NCBI GenBank assembly: GCA_036504595.1
Contig: DASXUX010000052.1
Location: forward strand, 173,481 to 237,480
Reading direction: 5' to 3'
Length of the DNA: 64,000 nucleotides
Source: DASXUX01 sp036504595
GTDB lineage: Bacteria; Planctomycetota; SZUA-567; H5-PLA8
Of this stretch, positions 1-9,410 are shown piece after piece. The notes beneath the pieces were generated by a model, which saw only the letters and a program-made list of their open reading frames with translations, did no database searches and had not been told where the DNA came from. Positions within the stretch are counted from its first letter, which is position 1. Every line of letters begins with the position of its first letter. The position numbers and the translations under genes were made by a program.

Positions 1-1593
1 GCGTGCGATCAGCGCGTCCGGCAGGTGAAGGCTCGCGCGGAGAAGCGCGCCGACGAAGTGGCCGAATCGCTGGGCGCGTCGGCGATGAAAAAAGCGGACG
101 GAGGCGACTACAAGAGCGCTCTGGCTGAGCTGGATAAGTTCCCCGTCGAGCTCTCGCGAACGGAAGCGTCGCAACGCGTCTTCTTCTACCGCCGGAAATT
201 GTCTGAGAAGGCGATGGAACTGTATCAAGCGGCGGACCGGAAGGCTCAGCAGCTTTGCGACGCGGCCGACTACGCGGGCGCGGACAAGGCCTACGCGTCG
301 GTGGGGGGATTCGGGCATCCGAAGATCGACAAACTCGTCGCGATGCGGCGCGCGGAGATGAAGGATTTCGGCGCGCGCGGCAAAAATCCGTCGGAAGGCC
401 GCACGCTGGACTTGTCCGAACAGCAGGCCTTCATACGAGCCGACATTTACGCGTGCATGCCAGACATGGCCGCCAACTTCGACACGGCGTTTCACGAAGC
501 GGTCCTGGGGACGCGCGAGGTGGCAGAGTCCAAGATCAACCTGGGGCAGTATCCGCGTTCGCCGGTCTTCTATTATTGCCGCGGCGTGATGCTCAGCCGC
601 GTGGGCGAGATGGATGACGCGCGCTGGTGCGCCGAACAGGCCGCGCGCCTGGCGCTGCCGAACGAACAGTTCAAGTCGCGGCTACTGGCGCTGGAATCCC
701 GCATCGCGCTGTTCGGGAGCGGGGATTTTCAGACCGGCGTGGGCAAGGCTCAAGAAGCCCTGCAACTGGATCCGAAGAACGCCGACGGCGTGTTCCTGCT
801 GGGGATCGCGAACAGCTTTATGGGCGAGCACGTCAGCAATGCGAACAGCCGCGAACAGTACGCTCAACGCGGCAACGACTTCCTGAAGATGGCCGTGCAA
901 CTCGACCCGCAGTACGCGCGCCTGGTGCCGAAGGAGATCGCCGGCGACGCGGGCGGAGATGGGGACAAGTACAAGTTCACGGGCGCGGCGAATCCCTATC
1001 TGTCGTCGGTCGTGCTGGTCCACGGCCGCACGGCGTTGGGCGAGGGCGAAGGCACGGGCTGGGCGGTGCACAGCACGCCGAAGGTCGCCTACATCATCAC
1101 GAACAACCACGTGATCAAGGGGCTCAGCGATTTCACCGTAACCTATCAGCAGGAATCGTTCGGCAATCTGGTGCGCAAGATGTCCACCGTGGTCAAAATT
1201 CTCGGCACCGATCCGGTCAACGATCTGGCGCTGCTGGAAGTGGGCACAGAAACGCAGGTGAAGGCTCTGCCCGTGCGCGCCACGACCTCGGGCCTGGTGC
1301 TGCCGATGAAGCTGACGATGATCGGGCATCCGAAGGGCTTGGATTTCACCGTGATCACGGGCGAACTGGCCAACTTGAGCCGCATGAGCGAAGGCAAGCG
1401 GCACCTGCAGATCAATTCGAACGTGGACTGCGGCATGAGCGGCGGCCCGGTGATCGACGACACCGGCCACGTCGTCGGCGTGACGGTGGCGAAGATCATC
1501 GGCATGGGGCAGAGTTTGGCGATCATCACCGAACACGTGCGGGACCTGTGTGCGAAATCGAACATCACGGTGGAATTGAAGACGGGGAAGTAG
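1..1593 (+). CDS. TPR-like repeat protein with C-terminal trypsin-like (S1/HtrA-type) serine protease domain, 5' partial
   Basis: The reading frame is open from base 1, so the true start lies upstream of the window; a GTG at 25 is the first start inside it. The N-terminal two thirds is alpha-helical and looks like tetratricopeptide-type repeats (alternating Ala/Leu-rich helices, for example around residues 180-300 counted from 25). The C-terminal part is a trypsin-like protease: His about residue 362 in NNHVI, Asp about 400 in NDLALLEV and Ser about 472 in GMSGGPV form a complete catalytic triad in the spacing usual for HtrA/Do-type peptidases. There is no PDZ domain after it. The TPR part probably selects a partner or substrate. 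No signal peptide can be judged because the start is missing. Confident on the protease domain, less so on the repeat class. Confidence 0.8.
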   Translation, partial: ACDQRVRQVKARAEKRADEVAESLGASAMKKADGGDYKSALAELDKFPVELSRTEASQRVFFYRRKLSEKAMELYQAADRKAQQLCDAADYAGADKAYASVGGFGHPKIDKLVAMRRAEMKDFGARGKNPSEGRTLDLSEQQAFIRADIYACMPDMAANFDTAFHEAVLGTREVAESKINLGQYPRSPVFYYCRGVMLSRVGEMDDARWCAEQAARLALPNEQFKSRLLALESRIALFGSGDFQTGVGKAQEALQLDPKNADGVFLLGIANSFMGEHVSNANSREQYAQRGNDFLKMAVQLDPQYARLVPKEIAGDAGGDGDKYKFTGAANPYLSSVVLVHGRTALGEGEGTGWAVHSTPKVAYIITNNHVIKGLSDFTVTYQQESFGNLVRKMSTVVKILGTDPVNDLALLEVGTETQVKALPVRATTSGLVLPMKLTMIGHPKGLDFTVITGELANLSRMSEGKRHLQINSNVDCGMSGGPVIDDTGHVVGVTVAKIIGMGQSLAIITEHVRDLCAKSNITVELKTGK

Positions 1594-1612
1594 AGAAAGA
1601 AAAGACTTCAAC

Positions 1613-1679
1613 ACAGAGGACACGGAGGACACAGAGGTTCACAGAGTGTTTTTTGTTCTGTGTTTCTCCGTGTTCTCTG
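1613..1679. repeat. Imperfect inverted repeat of the 'CTCTGTGTTCTCCGTG' family
   Basis: Arms 1613-1633 and 1658-1679 are imperfect reverse complements, with a run of six T in the loop. Related low-complexity CTCTG(C/T)G-CTCCG(C/T)G strings occur at 35956-35996, 47784-47826 and 60632-60662, so this is a dispersed intergenic family rather than a dedicated terminator. It may still stop transcription after the protease gene. Confidence 0.55.
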
Positions 1680-1735
1680 CGACTCTGAAGTGAATTGGTA
1701 GAATGGCCGGGCTCCCGGCCTGAGCAACGCCTGCG

Positions 1736-2188
1736 CTATGCGCGTTTGTCGTTTGAGTTACCCGTTGCGCCGACTTCGTCTGTGAGCGCGTTTCCGGTGC
1801 GGTCGCGGCGGGGGTTAACGATGTACGCGGCGGCGATAAAAACTATGAACCAGAAGGCGTTGGCGACTGCGAAAAGCGGGTCGTTCAACTGAGTCCACAC
1901 TGCGCAGGTTCCTAGAAAAATCAGCGAGACCAGCAGGAGCACCAGAGCGAAAAAGCGCTGGATGCCGATGCGAGGGATCACGAAGCCTGCGGCGATCAGG
2001 ACCAGCGCCCAGAAAACATTGCACCACATCCACAGGGACTTGCCGCGCAGGCACCAGAAGAGAGCCATCACGATGAAAGGGCCGGCCGCTACACAACATG
2101 CGATCGAGACGACGCGCACGACGGAGGGCTTGCGGATGAACTCGCGCAGGTCGCTCCAAAAGGACGGGGCGGCGGTGGAATCGCTCAC
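1736..2188 (-). CDS. Small hypothetical polytopic membrane protein
   Basis: 150-residue protein that I do not recognise. It has a short cytoplasmic-looking N-terminus (SDLREFIRKPSVVRV) followed by four hydrophobic segments separated by very short loops (roughly residues 25-48, 56-73, 80-100 and 108-125) and a charged C-terminal tail. I chose the GTG at 2188 because an AAGGAA Shine-Dalgarno lies about nine bases before it; the frame stays open to 2284 but the added residues are not membrane-protein-like. It sits tail to tail with the protease gene and is followed upstream by another membrane protein on the same strand, with about 155 bp between them, so co-transcription is possible but not shown. 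Confidence 0.6.
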   Translation of the reverse strand: MSDSTAAPSFWSDLREFIRKPSVVRVVSIACCVAAGPFIVMALFWCLRGKSLWMWCNVFWALVLIAAGFVIPRIGIQRFFALVLLLVSLIFLGTCAVWTQLNDPLFAVANAFWFIVFIAAAYIVNPRRDRTGNALTDEVGATGNSNDKRA

Positions 2189-2334
2189 GGCATGAGTTCC
2201 TTGAGGCTGATTTCGCCCAACGTTACAGCAGGCTTCGGCGTTGAGCAAGGAACCACTCATATTCTGTGGTTCGCGGGGCGGCAAGACGCCACTGCGTTCT
2301 TCTCGTTCGTCGGTTCCTTCACTCTCCGTGGCTG

Positions 2335-2359
2335 GGCCGCTCCCTTACGGTCGCGGTTC
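2335..2359. repeat. Dispersed 25-nt repeat (GAACCGCGACC...GGAGCGGCC), copy 1
   Basis: An exact reverse-complement copy of this 25-mer lies at 44074-44098 after another gene. Here it overlaps the 3' end of the neighbouring gene and supplies its last codons and TAA stop (protein end SEPRP). Confidence 0.6.
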
Positions 2360-4105
2360 TGAGGGCTTGCGTTTGGGGAAGGTGGCGAAGAACCATGGGG
2401 CGGGCGGAAGCTGGTCGGGAAGTTTGCCGAGTTTGACGGCGTCCTGGACGAGGGCGTTGGCGCGTTGGGCGGTCCAGGGGTCGAGGCGGGCGAGCCAATA
2501 GTTGCGGATGAGTTCGGGATTCTCGAAGCCGGCCTGGGACTCGTCGATGAGGGTTTTCAGTTTCGCAACCAACTGCTCGATCGGGACGCCTGCGCGGACG
2601 GCGGGGTAGAGGTCGAGGATCGCGGGTTCGGCGATAGCATCCAAGTAACTGTCGGTAAACTCATCGTGGCGAATGAAACTCACGACAGGGCAGCGAGTGT
2701 CGAATGTAATCGCCCATTTCTTATCGCCACTCGCCTCCAACCTTCGGCGAACCTCCAGCAGAGTGTCACGGATTAGGCAGTCTCTGACGTGCTTCACATT
2801 CGGGGCGCTGTTTACGGAATCGGTTGGCTGGGGCAGGTTCGCCTCCGGAATGAAGCTCGCGAATATGCGGCTTTTGGATTTCACTGCGCTTAGGGCCGCT
2901 TTTTCATACATTTGGTAGCCGGCGGAATGATTGGCGGGCGGCTCGACGTAGCTGAAACTGATTGGCGTTTCGAGTGCGATCGCCGCTTTCGCGAGTTCCG
3001 GCACGGCGTGCGGGGTTCGCAGGAATTGCTTGCGCTCGGATATCGCAGACGCACGACAGCGGATCGACAACCGTCCGGGCCCGGCGACTGCCGTTACGGA
3101 ATTGCACCACGGCAGAAAATTGGATTCTTTTCCGCGTGCGCAAAAGCGCTGCGTTTCGTCCAGTGTCCACGGCGCTTCGCCCTCGCGAACGGGCAGGTCT
3201 ACGATTTCCTGGGTCAGTTCGAGGTGGCTCGTGCGCGAACTGACGATGATGACATTGCCGCGAGCAGTGGGCTCCAGGTTGGCCAGCTTTGCGACCCATA
3301 ACAGAGTCAGGCCGATTTTCATATCTGTGACACGCAGGTTGATCGGAATCTTCAGCATCTCCGAATTGGGAACGAAATTGAGCCAGGGCTTATGTTCGTC
3401 GCGGGCATCGAGGATCACGTCTGTGTGAGCTTCGTCTGAAAGCTGCCGCAGGACGGTTGCGAGCGGCACGTTCACCCAATTGTGGGTGACTTTCGTCTCG
3501 TCTAGACGCTGAAGGAGAGCCGGGCTCGGCGGGCGACAGCGGGCGGGGGCGGACTCGCAAATGGCATCGACGTTCATGACGAGAATGGGTTCGGTCGGGG
3601 CGAGGAGGAACATGGCTTCGATCGCGGCGGCGATGAGCAAGATCGGGAGAATGCTGGCGAAGGCGGACGGGCGGCGCTTGGCGGATGTGTCCAAGCGCGC
3701 TCGATGCCAGCTCGCAGCGACGAGGCCGACGAGGACCAGCAGCAAGACGATCTGCGGGACGTAGCGGACGACCGGGAGCCAATCGACATCGACGTAACGC
3801 AGCAGAGCGGACTGGCGCCAGCGGGCGGCCAGAACTTCAAGAAGCCAGAGGAGCAGGACCGTGACTGGCCAGCGAAGAGGTTCCGCGTGCCAAACGCAGC
3901 GGAGGGCAATGAGCGCGGACCAAAGCCACAACACGGCGCACGCCGAAGCGGCCATGATCGCTCCGGCGCGGAGTTCGTGCGCGAGGGCGTTGGTCGCATC
4001 GGCCCAGATCGCGAGTCCGACACAGGTGCCAAACGCGAGCACTGCCAGCGCGTGGACGGCGGCGGCGCTGCGGCCCTGGCCGGAAGTGGGCTTGTCCGAA
4101 GGCAT
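2345..4105 (-). CDS. Multi-TM protein with a soluble STN-like (secretin/TonB short N-terminal) domain
   Basis: 586 residues, no family recognised for the whole protein. Five hydrophobic segments occupy about residues 15-175 (the last is ILPILLIAAAIEAMFLLAP). After them, about residues 205-300 read like an STN domain: a short beta strand plus 'VPLATVLRQLSDEAHTDVIL', then 'INLRVTDMKIGLTLLWVAKL', then 'GNVIIVSSR', matching the pattern found at the start of secretins and FecA-like receptors. The remaining 280 residues contain several cysteines and no obvious motif. The ATG at 4105 lacks a clear Shine-Dalgarno. Linking an STN domain to a polytopic membrane anchor instead of an outer-membrane barrel is unusual. 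The STN call is from sequence pattern only. Confidence 0.6.
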   Translation of the reverse strand: MPSDKPTSGQGRSAAAVHALAVLAFGTCVGLAIWADATNALAHELRAGAIMAASACAVLWLWSALIALRCVWHAEPLRWPVTVLLLWLLEVLAARWRQSALLRYVDVDWLPVVRYVPQIVLLLVLVGLVAASWHRARLDTSAKRRPSAFASILPILLIAAAIEAMFLLAPTEPILVMNVDAICESAPARCRPPSPALLQRLDETKVTHNWVNVPLATVLRQLSDEAHTDVILDARDEHKPWLNFVPNSEMLKIPINLRVTDMKIGLTLLWVAKLANLEPTARGNVIIVSSRTSHLELTQEIVDLPVREGEAPWTLDETQRFCARGKESNFLPWCNSVTAVAGPGRLSIRCRASAISERKQFLRTPHAVPELAKAAIALETPISFSYVEPPANHSAGYQMYEKAALSAVKSKSRIFASFIPEANLPQPTDSVNSAPNVKHVRDCLIRDTLLEVRRRLEASGDKKWAITFDTRCPVVSFIRHDEFTDSYLDAIAEPAILDLYPAVRAGVPIEQLVAKLKTLIDESQAGFENPELIRNYWLARLDPWTAQRANALVQDAVKLGKLPDQLPPAPWFFATFPKRKPSEPRP

Positions 4106-4317
4106 GGGGGAATGTTATGGACTTTCGGAGAATGGCGCAAGGTGGACAAAGGTGGCCGGAGGCAGCAGCGCAGGGCACGACAGCTCTTCATTAACCAAAT
4201 AAAATGTAAAAAAGTATGCAACATTTTTGGTTCTGAAACGTCAGTATATTTGGAGGGTTGGTTAGATAATCTGTCCTGACAGAATGGCTCTCTTACGGTT
4301 GACCGGGGATAGGGTTG

Positions 4318-4724
4318 TGCACAGGTGCACTTTCTTACAGAGTTGAAAACGGGCAGGGTTCGGGGTTCAGGGTTCAGGGCGGAGGAGAAGCGGGACAATT
4401 TGGCAGAATGTCCTACGCATGGTGCAGGTTTGGACGGAATGCACGGCGAAGCTGAAGGCTGAATCCATCGGTCTGCAAACGGAAAACGGCGCAGACCGAT
4501 GGCACCCACTGCACAGGTGCACTTTTTTACAGAGTTGAGAATAGCAGGGTTCAGGGTTCGGGGTTCAGGGCGGCGGAGAAGCGGGACAATTTGGCAAAAT
4601 GTCCTACGCATGGTGCAGGTTTGGACGGAAATGCACGGCGAAGCTGGTGGCTGAGTCCATCGGTCTGCAAACGGAAAAGGCGCAGACCGATGGCACCCAC
4701 TGCACAGGTGCACTTTTTTACAGG
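4318..4724. repeat. Tandem repeat, two units of 192 and 191 bp plus a partial third
   Basis: Units begin with TGCACAGGTGCACTTT at 4318, 4510 and 4701 and are more than 90% identical. Each unit contains a GGTTCAGGG-type simple repeat and a small hairpin in which GGTCTGC (4470-4476; 4662-4668) pairs with GCAGACC (4491-4497; 4682-4688). Related CTGCAAAC...GCAG sequences recur near 31239 and 33171. The 800-bp gap 4106-4905 holds no credible gene; apart from this array and the palindromes before dnaG I see nothing in it. Confidence 0.85.
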
Positions 4725-4832
4725 AATGGGGTTTGAAAATCCGTCTATGGCTTGACTTCCGGGGCGCGATATGCTTTTTTGAAGTCTCCGGGCGGAACAT
4801 CATCCGTGACCAACTTCGTCTAGAGGGCTCGA

Positions 4833-4905
4833 CGCAATCCGGGAGGATTGCGCTACTTGGCTGTTCGACGCAATCCGGGAGGATTGCGCTACAGGATTGC
4901 GCTAC
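4833..4905. repeat. Two and a half copies of the CGCAATCC palindrome, directly before dnaG
   Basis: CGCAATCCGGGAGGATTGCG is present at 4833-4852 and 4869-4888, each followed by CTAC, and the right half AGGATTGCGCTAC is repeated again at 4893-4905 up to the dnaG ATG. The 20-mer is an inverted repeat with an 8-bp stem. Further copies lie at 6920, 33308, 41071 and, with one change, 45805. The AGGA at 4893-4896 is the only Shine-Dalgarno candidate for dnaG, so the repeat seems to provide its ribosome-binding site. Confidence 0.85.
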
Positions 4906-6792
4906 ATGAGTGAACGATTTTCGGAAGACTTGAAACGCCGGGTGTTGGCGGCGAATAACCTCGTGGACGTGGTCCAGGCATCGGTCGGCAAGCTGATCCG
5001 GGCTGGGCGCAACCTGAAGGCGTGCTGCCCGTTTCACGACGAGAAGACGCCGTCGTTCAACGTCAACGCCGAAGGGCAATTCTTCTACTGCTTCGGCTGC
5101 AGCAAAGGCGGCGACGTGATCACTTTTGTCATGCTTCGCGACCGCGTCAGCTTCCCCGAAGCGTTCCGCATTCTGGCCGACCGCGCCGGAATCCAGATTG
5201 AGAGCGATCCGCGCGCGGCCGAACAGTACGTCAAAGAAAAGGGATTCAAGGACTATCTGTACCGGCTGAACGAAGTCGCGGCGGACTTTTATCGCGAGCA
5301 ACTTCACACCGGCGTCGGCAAGGCCGCTCGCGAGTACTTGGGCAAGCGCGGGCTGTCGGAAGAGACGTGCGAGAAGTTCCGCATCGGCTACGCGCCCGCC
5401 GGCGGTTCCCCGCTGATGGCGCGCCTGCAAAGCCAGAAAGCTCCGGTGAAGGCTATCGTGGCCGCGGGGCTGGCCTCACAGCGCGACGATGGGACGGCGC
5501 GCGACTTCTTCTACGACCGGGTGATCTTCCCGATCAGCGACATCGAGGGACGCGTGATTGCCTTCGGCGGGCGCATCATGGGCGACGGCGAGCCGAAGTA
5601 TTTGAACACGCGCGACACGCTGCTCTTCAGCAAGACTTCCACGGTTTACGGCTTGGACCACGCATGCCAGGAGATTCGCAATTCGAACCAGGCGGTCATC
5701 GTCGAAGGCTATACGGACGTGATGATGTGCCACCAGTTCGGCGTGACGAACGTCGTCGCCTGTTTGGGCACGGCGATCACGGCCGAACACATCAAGCAAT
5801 TGCGCCGGGTCGCCGACGAACTTCTGATCATGACAGACTCCGACGCCGCCGGCGCCAAGGCCAGCGAGCGAAGCCTGACGGTGCTCTTTCAGGAGCAAAT
5901 GAAGGCTCGAATCGCTCGGTTGCCCGGCGCGGACAAAGACCCCTGCGATTTTCTGCTCGCAAAAGGCAAAGATGCGTTCTTGGAGGCGCTGAAAACCCCG
6001 CTGGACCTGTTCGAGTTCAAATTTGCGTCGGTCGTCAAGAAATACGACCTGGGCACGCCGGCCGGCCGCGCCGATGCCGCTCACGACCTGATGGGGCTAA
6101 TCTCGCTTCTTTCTGATTCTGTTGCGAAAAATTCATATCGGCGCGAGGTGATGAAGCGTCTAAACATTGACGAGCGGGAATTGCTGTATTCGCCAGCGCC
6201 GGTGGTGCCGGCCTCCGTGCCGGCCAATGGCACCGATGTCCCTGCCGGCACGGAGGCCGGCGCTACCCCCACGCCAGAAAGCGACGTGGCCGTCAGCGAA
6301 CGAGAGCTCTTACGGTTTTTGTTCCATGAACCGGCCTGGTTTGAAAAGGTCCTGACCGCGGTGGACTTGGCGTCGCTATCCGGAAGGCCGGAGCGGTTGA
6401 TCGGCCAGGCGATCCTGGAGGCTTTGGCAGAAGGAGGCTTGCCGCCATCGGCGGAAATCCTGCACAATGCGGCGCCGGGAGAAATTGTGGCCAGAGAAGT
6501 CTTGCAGAGGCTCCGCGAACAAGCCGATGATGGTATAGTAAAGGAGGGTGCACGAGCTTTATGCGTGGCGCTGGCCGCAGCTCCGCCCAAGACGTTAAAG
6601 CTCGACCAGCAGCAGAGGTTCGACATACAGCTTCGACTCATCCTCAAGGACAGGCTCTATGCCAGACATAAAGAAGCCAACCTGCGGCTGACTCGGGCAA
6701 AGTTGCAAGGGAACGCTCAAGAAGAGGCGGCGGCATACCAGGAAGTGGTGGAGTTCAGGCGGGAAATTGCGAAGTTGAAGTCGATGCCTTAA
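4906..6792 (+). CDS. dnaG: DNA primase
   Basis: 628-residue primase that makes RNA primers at the replication fork. The N-terminal CHC2 zinc-binding domain has C41-x2-H44 and C62-x2-C65 (CPFHDEKTPSF, FYCFGCSKGGD). The catalytic core follows, with TOPRIM motifs VEGYTDVMM (Glu about 267) and TDSDAAG (Asp about 311 and 313; most DnaG proteins have DGD here, so Gly is replaced by Ser). The C-terminal 200 residues form the helicase-interaction region. I start at ATG 4906, with AGGA nine bases upstream; a TTG at 4897 is less likely. Between core and C-terminal domain, codons at about 6202-6267 come from a palindromic repeat shared with other genes. The gene is followed by rpoD, the usual macromolecular-synthesis order; rpsU is absent. 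Confidence 0.96.
   Translation: MSERFSEDLKRRVLAANNLVDVVQASVGKLIRAGRNLKACCPFHDEKTPSFNVNAEGQFFYCFGCSKGGDVITFVMLRDRVSFPEAFRILADRAGIQIESDPRAAEQYVKEKGFKDYLYRLNEVAADFYREQLHTGVGKAAREYLGKRGLSEETCEKFRIGYAPAGGSPLMARLQSQKAPVKAIVAAGLASQRDDGTARDFFYDRVIFPISDIEGRVIAFGGRIMGDGEPKYLNTRDTLLFSKTSTVYGLDHACQEIRNSNQAVIVEGYTDVMMCHQFGVTNVVACLGTAITAEHIKQLRRVADELLIMTDSDAAGAKASERSLTVLFQEQMKARIARLPGADKDPCDFLLAKGKDAFLEALKTPLDLFEFKFASVVKKYDLGTPAGRADAAHDLMGLISLLSDSVAKNSYRREVMKRLNIDERELLYSPAPVVPASVPANGTDVPAGTEAGATPTPESDVAVSERELLRFLFHEPAWFEKVLTAVDLASLSGRPERLIGQAILEALAEGGLPPSAEILHNAAPGEIVAREVLQRLREQADDGIVKEGARALCVALAAAPPKTLKLDQQQRFDIQLRLILKDRLYARHKEANLRLTRAKLQGNAQEEAAAYQEVVEFRREIAKLKSMP
6202..6267. repeat. Palindromic element inserted in frame inside dnaG
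   Basis: GCCGGCCTCCGTGCCGGC (6207-6224) is the exact reverse complement of 6244-6261, with a 19-base loop; flanking GGT/ACC extends the stem imperfectly. It encodes VPASVPANGTDVPAGTEAGA in the linker before the C-terminal domain. One arm recurs inside the acyl-CoA synthetase gene (36624-36641) and a diverged arm inside the Hsp70-like gene (45769-45795). Confidence 0.8.
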
Positions 6793-6919
6793 CGGAATTT
6801 AGGAGGAAGATCGGGACATTGAAAGTATCGGCCACAAATGTGTGACTGTAGAGTTGGAGCGGGGTATACGTCTTAGCTTTTGAGTAGCGCGATCGGCATG
6901 GATTGCGCGGAGAAGATCA

Positions 6920-6939
6920 CGCAATCCGGGAGGATTGCG
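6920..6939. repeat. CGCAATCC palindrome in the rpoD leader
   Basis: Identical 20-mer to those before dnaG, followed by CCAC and then by the GGAGG (6944-6948) that precedes the TTG start of rpoD. The hairpin lies only about 18 bases before that start, where it could affect initiation. Confidence 0.8.
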
Positions 6940-6957
6940 CCACGGAGGAGTTTTAAC

Positions 6958-8655
<1,698 letters not shown>

Positions 8656-8681
8656 CGGCAGGGGTCAGGGTTCAGGGTTCA

Positions 8682-8708
8682 GGGCCGCAGAAGAATGCGG
8701 CCCTTTTT
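8682..8708 (+). terminator. Rho-independent terminator after rpoD
   Basis: An 8-bp GC-rich stem, GGGCCGCA (8682-8689) with TGCGGCCC (8696-8703), a six-base loop and TTTTT (8704-8708). A GGGTTCAGGG simple repeat precedes it. Confidence 0.9.
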
Positions 8709-8721
8709 CGGGCTAGGTGCA

Positions 8722-8749
8722 TTAGCGTTTTGGTAGGTTCGGGTATAAT
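8722..8749 (+). promoter_or_regulatory. Sigma-70-type promoter for the small exported protein
   Basis: A perfect TATAAT at 8744-8749 with a weak -35 candidate TTAGCG at 8722-8727 (16-bp spacer). It lies between the rpoD terminator and the gene starting at 8815. Confidence 0.55.
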
Positions 8750-8814
8750 CTAGCACCTTCAGCGAAGTCCAACATTGGAGCGTCTTTCGGGACGCAAACT
8801 ATAGGAGGGGGAGT

Positions 8815-9294
8815 ATGAGGAACACTCTGCCGTTCGTGCTCGTAGCATTGCTGTGCGTCAGCGGCGCCAGTTTGAGGGCGGAAGACGCAAAGCCCGCGGA
8901 AACCAAGAAGGTCAAGAAGGGCGAAGAGCGGCTTTACCCGCGTGGGCCGGAAGTGGAGAAGCTCAAAACCGAACTGGGCCTGACCGACGACCAGATCGCT
9001 CGGATCAAAACGGCCATCGCCGACGTGAACAAGAAACACGAGGAGCTCAGCGCGCGTGCGGAAGTCAAAGCCGCCGAAGAAGCCGTGGAGAAAGCCAAGG
9101 CCGCTCTGAAAGCCGCCGAGGAGAAGGAAAAAGCCGCGTCAGACAATTTTGACCTGAACGAAGAACACAAGAAGGCGATCTACGCCAACATTCCAGACGA
9201 CAAGAAGGAAAAGGCTCAGGAGGTCATCCACTATCACCCGAAGGTCGAGAAGAAGGCTAAGAAAGACGCCAAGGCCGAAGTCGAAAAGAAGTAA
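8815..9294 (+). CDS. Small exported Lys/Ala-rich coiled-coil protein (Spy/CpxP-like pattern)
   Basis: 159 residues. A signal peptide (MRNTLPFVLVALLCVSGASLRA) is followed by a highly charged helical region. The segment LKTELGLTDDQIARIKTAIA resembles the LTxxQ repeats of Spy/CpxP-type periplasmic proteins, and residues 75-115 are heptad-like coiled coil (KAAEEAVEKAKAALKAAEEK). The tail is Lys-rich. The start at ATG 8815 has AGGAGGGGGA immediately upstream. It is monocistronic: a promoter at 8722-8749 precedes it, and a structured repeat fills the gap to the convergent kinase gene. It shares the LT-x-E/D-E/D-Q helix with the Gly-rich protein at 43118. A periplasmic chaperone or stress sensor is possible but unproven. 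Confidence 0.65.
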   Translation: MRNTLPFVLVALLCVSGASLRAEDAKPAETKKVKKGEERLYPRGPEVEKLKTELGLTDDQIARIKTAIADVNKKHEELSARAEVKAAEEAVEKAKAALKAAEEKEKAASDNFDLNEEHKKAIYANIPDDKKEKAQEVIHYHPKVEKKAKKDAKAEVEKK

Positions 9295-9298
9295 GGAT

Positions 9299-9409
9299 GG
9301 TGGCACGTTTGCGTTCGCGCGGCTTCTTGCGCGAACTCAAGCGTGCCGAGGACGCTTGTTTGCACGCTCGAGTCCGCGCAAAAGGACGCGCGGACACAAG
9401 CGTGCTACC
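9299..9409. repeat. Three-hairpin structured repeat filling the gap between two convergent genes
   Basis: The outer arms GGTGGCACG (9299-9307) and CGTGCTACC (9401-9409) pair. Inside are three hairpins: GTTCGCGC-GGCTTCTT-GCGCGAAC (9313-9336), CAAGCGT-7-ACGCTTG (9338-9358) and GTCCGCGC-8-GCGCGGAC (9372-9395). The element occupies almost exactly the space between stop codons at 9294 and 9411. A second member with different stems but the same GGCTTCTT loop is at 52487-52638. Confidence 0.85.
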
Positions 9410-9410
9410 G

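Noticed and set aside
627..1688. 353-codon frame overlapping the protease gene
   Set aside because: Arg-rich shadow in another frame; it has no motif, while the 1-1593 frame has the catalytic triad.
4355..4571. GGGTTCAGGG strings as telomere-like or recombination sequences
   Set aside because: They are short, scattered (4355, 4547, 8662, 55047) and without a consistent gene context; recorded only as simple repeats.
3574..5430. 618-codon minus-strand frame spanning the 192-bp repeats and dnaG
   Set aside because: It crosses non-coding repeats and the antisense of dnaG; composition is low-complexity and repeats itself because of the tandem array.
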